Shown here: piece by piece, positions 38,728 through 47,791 of the stretch | Numbering within the stretch: the first letter of the stretch is position 1 | How the letters are laid out: each line of letters begins with the position of its first letter | Source of the DNA: Erodium maritimum | Lineage: Eukaryota > Streptophyta > Magnoliopsida > Geraniales > Geraniaceae | Direction of reading: 5' to 3' | Assembly (NCBI GenBank): GCA_963921825.1 | Contig: OY997592.1 | Coordinates: 28,995,730 to 29,059,729, forward strand | Length of the DNA stretch: 64,000 bases | Made by a program: the position numbers and the translations under genes | The notes under the pieces: model-generated | What the model was told of the DNA's origin: nothing | Seen by the model: the letters and a program-made list of their open reading frames with translations, nothing else | Databases searched by the model: none

Positions 38728-39148
38728 TGTCATGGCCATCACTCCTCTACGGTTACCTTGGGCCTCAAGCATCTTCAAATTCAAATAATACCGCAACACA
38801 AAAACGCAACGTTTCATTAAGAGCAACTAATCAGACCACGTGTGCATTTCGCATTGGTCCGTGACAATGAGGCCGTTATCACTGCTCACCTTCTTCCCCA
38901 TGTGGTCCCGAGAAGCTGTGCAAAGCAATCGTGGGCAAGGACAGCCAACCAGCTCATCCAGTAGCAGCGCTGATACAAATACCAGAAGAGAGCTAGGGTT
39001 TCGTTGTTGAATTTTATTGTGGCTTTTCATTTCCTTTGCAATTAGAAAAAAAAATTGACTAACGACTGTATTTCATTTTCATCGCCGCAATATCAAAAGC
39101 TTCTTCCTTGTTCCATATTACCATTTCCATACATCCCCACCTCTAACA
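38728..39148 (+). repeat. Gypsy 2 3' LTR
   Basis: The partner of 33543-33965 with about 25-30 differences. It ends CACCTCTAACA and is followed by CATCC. Confidence 0.93.
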
Positions 39149-39345
39149 CATCCTCCGTCCAGTCCGAATTTGGACTAATCAAGACCACACACCTTTCAAA
39201 AGGAATCTCATAAGTGGCCTTGGGGGAATCCCCCTTCTGACGAATATCACAAATTTTCCAGCAGCAGCAACAGTAGGAATCTGACATTAATTGCAAAGGT
39301 AAACAGGCCTCCATTTCGATTTTCTGACACTCCATTATAAACAAA
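39149..39345 (-). pseudogene. Possible remnant of a host gene at the insertion site
   Basis: On the minus strand an open frame starting near 39344 encodes a Cys-rich segment (SDSYCCCCWKICDIRQKG) followed by ATYEIPFERCVVLISPNS and runs into the gypsy 2 boundary. I do not recognise the family. It directly abuts the nested element stack, so it could be part of a host exon that the stack interrupts, or merely a chance frame in flanking DNA. Confidence 0.25.
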
Positions 39346-39808
39346 TTTGCAAGTCATAATGGATTGAATTCTCTCCTCAATTTGTATAATAAACCCCCTT
39401 TAAAGCAAGGCGGATTAGGGTACTTAAACCTTCATAGGATATATCTCTGTACAATTACATTGAAAATGCCTACAACAGAATGAAGCTTTTCTCAACTGAC
39501 GGTTCAGTATATGAGTTCTTTTATTGTATTGCAAAGTTTAAACAATTCTTGTCTACAAGACAATCAATCATGTTATAACACGGAAAAAAAACTATAATTC
39601 TATCTGCAGGGTGAAATCATCTGCACAGTTATTCCCCGGGGCGATTATTAGGTTAGGTTTCACACTGAAACGAGCGAAAATCCAGTAGGCATCTTGTGCC
39701 TCCCTACAAGAATTTCCGGTCAACTCTAACAATGTCGTTACCACTTGAAAGGGGCATGTGAAAAAAAATAACTATGTAACCAGATTAGAAATATGCCTTC
39801 TGTGTGAT
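39346..39808. other. Downstream region of the E2 gene
   Basis: AT-rich sequence directly 3' of the E2 stop codon (E2 is on the minus strand), presumably its 3' UTR and terminator region. No other gene or repeat is seen. Confidence 0.5.
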
Positions 39809-42800
39809 CTATAGGAGCATTGACACTGGATCCTCAATGTAGCCTTTGAATGCTTTCAACCATCCTGCACCAATTGCACCTGAAAACAGAGGAACAGTCG
39901 GGGTATTGTTACTAATGAGGTGATTCACTTGCATTGGGGTGGTTTACATTTTAAAGGGGCTAGGTTACCCACCATCAATGACGCGGTGATCGCAGCTTAG
40001 TGTTACAGACATGTAGGAGGCGAACTTGTACTCACCAGCAGCAGAACCAGGAACAACCCTCTTCTCAGCTGTTCGTCCACGAGGTTGAGTTAATCAGAAC
40101 GATGAATTGTGAAGAGAAAGATCAGTAATTTTGGTCAACAATGCTACACCCCTATCTTACCAGATCCAACTGCAAGAATGCCAGCCTGAGGAGGATTTAT
40201 GATGGCACAAAACTGTTTGATTCCGAAGGGCCCTCCCAAGTTTGATACTGTAAATGTCCCTCCCTGCAATTTGGGTTCAACTTGATTTTAAGTATGCAAT
40301 GATCCTTCTGTCCTAAATTAAACAGGGTAATGATCTTTCTGACCTCATAATCTTCTGGTTTCAAGCTGTTCTCTCTTGCTTTTTGGGCCAAAATCTTGAC
40401 CTCTGCACCAATCCCAGAAAGACCTTTCTTGTCCGCATTCTGCAAATTTCATGCAAGGTATCAACAAAAGATAGAAAGAATGTGAAATCAAATGCACAGT
40501 ATGATGGGAACTAAATTAAGCTTACCCTGATAACGGGAACAAAAAGTCCATTGTCTGTTTGAACTGCAACATTGATATTCACATTGTGGTATCTAAATTA
40601 CAAGTGGATGAAGAAATATTATATCAGATAGGATATCATATATTCATCAAGTATATTGCAACTCAAAATAAAGTACATTGATGTATACACTTACTGGCGG
40701 ATATAGTTATCAGTCCATGAACTGTTGCACTGAGGGACCTTTCGGAGTGCCAAAGCTGCAGCCTGCAGTTGTAGTCGAGATTAATTAATGGGAAGCTTTT
40801 GTAAGACCCAAGCAAAATATAATAGGAAAGGAAAGAAAAAAAGTGAGCACGACCAAGACTTATAATGCTTTTAGGTCAATATAGAGGTTTGATCTTCTAT
40901 ATTTTTTCCTTTTAGGTCAATATAGAGGTTTGATTTTCAATATTTTTTCAGATGGCATCCCTGTGTGATTTTTTAGAAGGAAAAAAAACTATTAACAATT
41001 CCCTGATGAAAGCAGATGCCAACCACACTTAATTTCTGGAAAAGGGGTGAAAGGGCAGTTTGATAAATGAGAGGTGATTTAGTATGCTCAAGGAACATGT
41101 TGGTTGCCGTAGCAGGGATATACCAATGATAGTAAAACTAAAACCTATCATCAGAACAATCTGAAATTGTTTCAAAGCATCTACTAAATCTTAAGATGTC
41201 TTACAATGTATGTACCATAAAAGCCCCACTCTAGAGCATCTTGCCGAAACAAATGTAACAGCGTAAGTGCATACCTTAATAACAAGGTCATTGACAGATA
41301 TTCGCTTCCCTCCGGAACCTTCTTGTGATGAATTGAGTTGGCTACGCAAACTGGATATTAAGCAACATTTTAGATTCTCACTTATGAAATAACGGTTCAC
41401 ATCACATCAAATGGTAAAAACAAAATACTCACTCCATTAGTTTGTCGACACATGTGTCAACTGTTAAATAATAATGGGGAATAGTTTGCTTTGACATTAA
41501 CAAACGCGAAGCAGTGATCTGTTCAAGAAACATGGGAAAAATCATCAGGAAATTTATATGGAATAGGGAAACCAAGGGAAGTTAGAGAGGTAGAGTTGAA
41601 GAAAAATGTGGTAAGAACATGACCAAGTTCTTCAGCCTTAAACTACTTTTATACAAACTAGTTGTACAACAAATCCAAGTGATGGCCTTATTAATCTATA
41701 AAACAAGTGTATAATGCAGAATTAACAATGTACAGGCAATTACCAGATGGTTGTGATCCACTTTACTATTAGAACAATAAAGACATTAAACCTACAACTT
41801 TTAACTGAAGATGCAGGTTTAAATAAAGTAGGGTCGCATAAGGTTCAGGCTACCATAAATTTTCTCATGTTGAATAAATATGATGACAACAACCACAGCA
41901 ATGATCATCCCCACAATTACCTTTCTTATCTGAGAATGAGGGATGTCTGTGTAATCCAGCGACAAAGTTGATGTGCCCTTTGAGGTGGTGGTTGTTGCAG
42001 AAACTTCCTTCGCACCAGAAGCTACACCCATGGGAACAAATAAATAAAGTTCTCTTCATTGTCAGGTGATATAACCAAAAACATTGAAAGATAGGGCCCA
42101 ATTCAATATACAAGTATACAGAGTAGTAAAATATGATACCTAAGTAATCTTCAATATCCGCTTTCACAATGCTTCCATCAGGACCTGTTCCCTTGATGCT
42201 TGAGAGAGGTACCTATTTTTTGGTCAAGAAGAAAAGAAACAATATATACATCTGATCCAGAAATGAAGCCATCATTGCAAACAATATCCAAAGGATTGAT
42301 GAATATTTTATCCACAGGGAAAGTCCTACAAGATACCTTGTGATCTTCGGCCATTTTTCTTGCTAATGGACTAGCAAAAATACGATCTTGACGAGAAGCT
42401 GCACTGGGTTTAGAGGAGACCTTTGGCTCGGTGGGGCCAACTGGTTTCTCAATCTCCTCCGGGGATGGTGTAGGAGGGGATGGAATATTGACTGCCCCGG
42501 CACTGCCATCTGATGCTGAAGGAGTGTAGTCTTTAAACTTTGCAATGTCATCTTCCTCTTCAACAGTAATTGCAATCACCTGCATTAATCCCACAAGCAT
42601 GCACATTATCAAATAAAGAGACAACCTAGTGAACTGACTCACCTCCCAACACGGTAAAAACTTTGATAAAGTTCCTTTGAGTTCATCCATTAATTAAAAC
42701 AAAAAACATTTATATTTCTACACATAACTTAACTGAAATATGTGTAATGCCAAAAAAGAAACAGTTAAAATTTATGTCAAATGTATTCAAAGATATTTGA

Positions 42801-45465
42801 AGGGATTGACATATACCTAGGCATAGTATTATACTTTACTGGAAACTATCATATGGAAATCAAAATGGCATAAGACCTCCTTAATGAGGAATTTGAATAA
42901 GGAAGCTATCCTAAAACAAACTAAAATCAATACCTGGCCAACTTGAATCTCCTTTGATCCATCTCCACGTACAATCTTGGCAAGATACCCTTCCTCCATG
43001 CTTTCCATCTCTACTGTTGCTTTGTCCTTGATCCAAATACAAGCAACGTGTAAACTTTAAAACTACACCATGAATTAACAATTAAGCGATTTCATAAATT
43101 CCAGAAATTGACCAATAAACACTAAAATAACATACCGTTTCAACTTCACACAGTACTTCACCAGGAGAAACTTTATCGCCCTCCTTCTTCAACCACCTTG
43201 CAATATTTCCCTACATTCCATTTCAGAAACATTGAGCAGAATATAGATAAATGTGTTGCTAGAATAACCTAATAAGATTCAAGAGGGTACATGCCTCGGT
43301 CATTGTGGGCGAGAGAGAAGGCATCCCAATTTCCTGGTGTGGAGGGAGAGCTGTAGCATATTTCAAAAAATCCATAATATGATAAATGAGGAAAGGGCAA
43401 TAATGGACAGCAACAAGATTGAGTAATAGAATAAGAATCACATATGATATATAAATCCAAATGGCCTTCCACTTATGCCAAGAGAATGAACTTCCAACAT
43501 CACCAAACAGCTTCTACTTCTTAACTCAAAAGGTTGTTGAAGAAGATGGTCAAACAGATACTTCATATACAGACTCATATCTTAAGTAAATTAATGCTTC
43601 AGAATCTACCACAGCGTACGGCATAAACATAGAAATAGCAATATGAAGTATGCAAATTTTGCACACTACTGAAGCAAAACACTAACTTTACGTGTCTGGC
43701 ATATCAATCTTCTGTAACCACAAATACTGGAAGATGCTATGTAAGGTTTTCAGGCCCTAGATAACAAGGGTTTCTCTTTTTACATCAAAAGGTCTTGAAA
43801 CCATAATGTATAATGATAAAGCCCTGCAGAAAGTGGTTTTCTTAGGTTTTAATAGAGCCCCCAAAGCCTTCCCTTGCATTAATTCAACCCGTGCACATTA
43901 TGTAGAATGATGAAGATACAATGACTTGTGAAAATGATTAGCTGGTAACTTGTAAGAAGCCAACCAAACTATTTCACCAACTAATTCTAATGTTTGATCA
44001 TACATTTCAAGCTACGCTTCAAATGGCAGGAATGAGCCAAGCATACAGCTTGTTTTCTAGCATATAACGAATAACCGAATTTTAATTTAGTCCAGTACTT
44101 CACAACGAATTAATAAATAAATATAAAAATAAGCAAGAAAACAAATTATAAATGCCACTACAAACCACAAAGCATACCTGCATCAGATGAAAACCCTCTC
44201 CTCAAGTATACCTGCGAACTGATACCAGAAAATGAATAATCAGGTATCTTATGCTGTCTAAGGAACAATTAGAGGGAAAATATACGAGGGGAAGATAACG
44301 CACTGCATTCCCACTTTCATTGTCATGGTGGAAAGGTTTCTCTTAAATCCACTTGTTGAGGATACCTGCAGAAGAACCAACTCAATTTAGTTGAGCTAAA
44401 AATCCACTAGAAGCAACTGAGTAAGAATAAAGACAAACAAACAGAAGAAAAAGATGTAAACTGCAAGAAAGGCTAAAATCATTCACTAATTATGAAGACG
44501 TTGGAGCTGTGCTTACGGTGCTATTGGTGGTAGATTTGAAAGGCCTCTCAGTTTCACCATGACGACCTACCTTCAAAATGTCTGTGACAAAATCAAATTA
44601 ATTAGACCAATAGAAACATAACATTAAAATGGTTATTAGGATCGAAATGAGACTCAAGACCAGTTATAACAATAGCATCAGGCATGACCAGCAAAGTGAG
44701 TTAGCCGTGCAATAGAGTGTCATATTCCTCCATACTTTGAAGTCCTTTTGCTAATAACTACATGAAAGAACACTTCAACCAGGTGAAACTAATGTTTAAA
44801 TGGTTCAGAATCTGATATCGGTTACTATTAAACTCGTTAGAACAGCTCCAATGAAAAGGAGAGAAGGAAACTTTGAACAAAGCAACAGTCCTACAAAGTT
44901 GTAGACTTCACTACAACTCAAGTAAAAGCAACTTAATTACTGTATTACAATTTACACAGAAGTCCAACATATATCAACAAATTATTACAATAGAAACAAA
45001 AAAAAAGATTAAATTTTACTTCCAAACTATAAACAGATTCTACAGAAATTAATCACCAGTAGGCATGATAATCACACAACATCTCCATACAAAGAAAACT
45101 GACACTTCCAAACAAGCATTTGACAGAGTTTCAAATCAGAATCCATATCAGGGGATCAAACTCAAACACTCAAATTGAGGATGGAAAAGGCAGGCTTCCA
45201 ATTTCAGAGACCGAATGCGAACATAAAGAGGAACAAAGAGAGAGCTAAACAAAGGACCTCTAGATCGATCTGGATTGTCAGAACTGAAGGACCGAGGATG
45301 GGATGCGAAAATGGATGTTACGGACCGAGAAGAAGATCCGGCGCCGGACGATGCGATACCGCCGCCGCAGCCGAGCGGAGGAGAGGTCGAAGAGATGATA
45401 ACCGAAGCTGTCCGCGAAGACGACCATGGTCGACACGATTGCCTCCTCGCCGCAACTCTCAGCAT
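39809..45465 (-). CDS. Dihydrolipoyllysine acetyltransferase, E2 of mitochondrial pyruvate dehydrogenase
   Basis: E2 core subunit: it transfers acetyl groups from lipoyl-lysine to CoA in mitochondria. Eighteen exons (minus): 45465-45258, 44566-44517, 44365-44304, 44218-44178, 43350-43295, 43210-43136, 43026-42934, 42579-42337, 42212-42140, 42021-41921, 41518-41433, 41350-41275, 40762-40695, 40592-40526, 40439-40344, 40263-40161, 40068-39973, 39879-39809. They total 1665 nt, 554 residues, with all phases consistent. Residues 1 to about 70 are an Arg/Ser-rich transit peptide ([14 protein letters not shown]). A single lipoyl domain spans about 122-195 with the lipoyl-lysine K166 (ETDKATVE). A Pro/Glu linker precedes the E1/E3-binding domain at about 261-300 ([14 protein letters not shown]). 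The catalytic domain is about 325-554 with the DHRVIDG motif (H527, D531). The closest family members I know are Arabidopsis At3g13930 and At1g54220 (about 539 residues, one lipoyl domain). The donor after exon 5 is GC (GAG|GCATGT). The start was chosen for its transit peptide; splicing of exons 1-4 is less certain. Confidence 0.96.
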
Positions 45466-45610
45466 ATTTTTATGGATCGATTTGAGGGTTTTGACTGTCA
45501 GAAACGTCGTTCGAGAAGACAGGGACGCGTATAAGAGCAAGGACAACGGGTCGCGCCCGCTCCCCGCCCCGCGCGCGTCGGGAACGCTCCCCGCTGGCCG
45601 GTCCGCTGTA

Positions 45611-45628
45611 GACGCGAAATTTCGCGTC
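45611..45628. repeat. Perfect 18-bp palindrome in the Harbinger left region
   Basis: GACGCGAAATTTCGCGTC equals its own reverse complement. It lies 76 bp inside the left end of the transposon. It could be a transposase or transcription factor site, or chance in GC-rich DNA. Confidence 0.7.
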
Positions 45629-45800
45629 CCGCTCCCCATTTCCGCGCTCCCCGATGGCTGGCCGAGCGCGCTGGATGCGCCCTCGCTCCCTGGCCTGCGC
45701 TGGCAGCTCCTGGTGGCGCCACGTGTCTCGACCGTTGGCAACGGTCACACCAACGGCTATTTTTTTTTTTTTTTAATTCAAAAATCAGATAAAATTATCC

Positions 45801-45810
45801 CTATAAATAC
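45801..45810 (+). promoter_or_regulatory. TATA box of the Harbinger transposase
   Basis: CTATAAATAC lies about 85-90 bp upstream of the transposase ATG (45891) and about 266 bp inside the left end. The partial Harbinger copy at 61818 has a TATA box (CTTTATAAATAGC) at nearly the same distance from its end. Confidence 0.65.
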
Positions 45811-45890
45811 CCAACCCCATTTCTCATTTTTGTCACACCATTCTCTATTTTCACTCTTTCATTCTCACTTCCTACTCGTTATTTTCGAAA

Positions 45891-47349
45891 ATGTCCGACG
45901 ACGAGGTTATGTCCGACGCTGAGGAGATGACGTACGAGGAGCTGGCTCCCTGGATGCCGACGCATGCGGAGATGGCAGCCCAACTGCCGACATATGAGGA
46001 GATGGCAGCCCAAATGCAGCCAGTTGTGCGACGTTTCCGGCGGATGATGGAGAGGCAGATGCAGGCAGTAATGCCAAGGGTCCAGAGGGCCATGCGTGGG
46101 GAACCAATGCGGCGAGAGATTAACAGAAATCGTGCGGAAGCCCACATGCAGTTGATGGCGAACTATTTTGTCGAACAACCCCTTTATGGCCCTGAAATGT
46201 TCAGGTGTCGGTTCCGTATGTGCAGACCACTTTTCCAACGGATTATGAACGCGGTGAAGGCTCACGACCCTTACTTCATTGGATGGAGGCCCGACGCTGC
46301 CTCACGGCCGGGCTTATCAACGGAGCAGAAGTGCACCGCCGCTATATGGATGCTTGCGTATGGGTCATCGGCCGATTCATTGGACGAAACTCTGCGCATT
46401 GGGGTAAGCACCATACTTGAATGTTTACGTAGGTTTTGCAAGGCCGTCATTAAGGTATTCGGAGCCGAGTACGAGCGTACACCGACACCGACGGACATGG
46501 ACCGCTTACTCCGAGAAGGGTACAGCCGAGGGTTTCCCGGAATGGCGGGGAGTCTTGACTGTATGCATTGGAAGTGGAAGAACTGCCCAACCGAATCGCA
46601 GGGAGCCCATGGACGGGGAAGTCACCACGGGGAGAAGACGATTATGCTTGAAGCTGTAGCATCCCGTGATTTATGGATTTGGCATGCATTTTTCGGGATG
46701 GCTGGATCGAACAACGACATCAACGTCCTCAACCACAGCCATTTATTCCAAGACGCTTACTACGGCCAAGAACTTGCTGTTGAGTACGAGATCAACGGCC
46801 ATCGGTACGACCGACCTTATTACTTGGTGGACGGCATTTACCCAGCATGGGCACGGTTCGTGAAGACTATTCGGCATCCCTACGAGCCCAAAGAGAAGTT
46901 GTTTGCTAGTCTGCCAAGAAGGTGCTCGGAAAGATATTGAAATGCCTTTTGGAGTACTTCAAGCAAGGTGGCACATCATCTCCCGTCCCGCTCGTAGTTG
47001 GAGCAAACACACTTTGGCTGATATCATGCACACTTGCATAATTCTACACAACATGATTGTAGAGGATGAGCGCGAGCGGTACGAGTATGGGGAGGAGGAG
47101 TTGTTATGGGCGCAACCTCCAGAAATGCCGAATTGGACACCACCGGAACGATGGCACCACGGACCAGGGCCATTGCCATACCAGCTACGAGTGGATGCTC
47201 AACAAAGTGTCATAAATCCTGAGATCCACCATCAACTACAACAAGATCTTATGGAGCATTTCGCTTTGGAGCTGGTTTCCATGACGACGACGAGTAGTCG
47301 TTTGTGCTCTTGGAGCTGGTTTGTTTTGGGTTGTATGAAAAGGGGTTGA
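45891..47349 (+). pseudogene. Harbinger (HARBI1-like) transposase, frameshifted
   Basis: DDE-type transposase. The first part (45891-46940) has an acidic N-terminus with a repeated Met/Glu/Ala motif and a helical region (ANYFVEQPLYGPEMFRCRFR). The catalytic core follows, with the first Asp in MAGSLDCMHWKWKNCP and the second in SNNDINVLNHSHLF. Near 46911-46916 one extra base shifts the frame, and the third acidic residue (ARKDIEMPFGVLQARW) and the C-terminus (IMHTCIILHNMIVEDERE) lie in the next frame to 47349. The other motifs are intact, so the copy died recently or the shift is a sequence error. Pong-like members of this superfamily also need a Myb-type ORF1 protein, which is absent here, so even the intact form might have depended on a partner. 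Confidence 0.9.
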
Positions 47350-47658
47350 ATAAAATTAGAAGTTCATTTATATTCGTGTTGAATTTATTTATTAATTATT
47401 GATTGTCCTTAATTATTTATTTCCAAAATTGTTTAAATTATAAACAATTTAAACGGTTTCTGATAACGAATTAAATAAAACAGGAAAATAACAAATAATA
47501 ATCCAGTCAGCACTGTTCTGCACTCCCAGGACCTCAAGGTCCTTTCTGTTGCAAAACACCCACTTTTCTGCACTCCCACTCCCTGACTTTTGTCCAGTCA
47601 GCACAAGGTCTGCACTCCCACTCCCTGACCAAGGTCCTTTCTGTTGTACATGCTCTAA

Positions 47659-47780
47659 TGCTCTCAGAAGGCGACTGCGATTATTATTATTATTTTTGGA
47701 TCAAAAATTGTAGAGGACAAATCTGTTGAGAACTCTAACATCAAAAAGGAAAGGGGTTAATTCATGTCCACATGCCCACA
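47659..47780. other. Gap between Harbinger and LINE 2
   Basis: A short AT-rich stretch with an (ATT)n microsatellite near 47680. If the inserts are removed, this was probably the upstream promoter region of the E2 gene. No conserved element is recognised. Confidence 0.4.
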
Positions 47781-47791
47781 TTTCGTTTATT

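Larger units (their letters stand above)
33543..39148 (+). mobile_element. Gypsy 2: Ty3/gypsy element, Reina-like chromovirus
   Basis: LTRs of about 422 bp (33543-33965 and 38728-39148) have TG...CA ends. The primer-binding site GTGGTATCAGAGAC starts at 33966. The gypsy order gag, protease, RT, RNase H, integrase is followed by a chromodomain-like tail. The target repeats are CATAC (33538-33542) and CATCC (39149-39153), one mismatch. LTR divergence counted by eye is about 6-7%, which is roughly 2.5 My at 1.3e-8 per site per year. It is broken at roughly eight to ten points. The Reina-like placement rests on short LTRs, a 5.6-kb size and the chromodomain; it is inference. Confidence 0.93.
45535..47655 (+). 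mobile_element. PIF/Harbinger DNA transposon, both ends present
   Basis: A 2121-bp element. The imperfect terminal inverted repeats are GAGCAAGGACAACGGGT on the left and GAGCATGTACAACAGAAAGG read inward from the right. The 3-bp target duplication is TAA (45532-45534 and 47656-47658), typical of this superfamily. It contains a GC-rich left region, a TATA box and one transposase gene. The right subterminal 150 bp carries repeats (CAGTCAGCAC, TCTGCACTCCCACTCCCTGAC, AAGGTCCTTTCTGTTG). No second, Myb-like ORF1 is seen. The left end lies 70 bp upstream of the E2 start codon, so the element sits in the E2 5' UTR or core promoter, pointing away from E2. Confidence 0.93.

Noticed and set aside
45148-45741. 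A longer minus-strand frame extending the E2 first exon upstream through the Harbinger element
   Set aside because: The extension runs into transposon DNA. The ATG at 45465 gives a typical mitochondrial transit peptide, and the exon must end at 45258 to keep phase.
45275-45922. A 215-residue plus-strand frame overlapping the E2 start and the Harbinger left end
   Set aside because: It is antisense to the E2 first exon and crosses the transposon boundary. No protein family fits.
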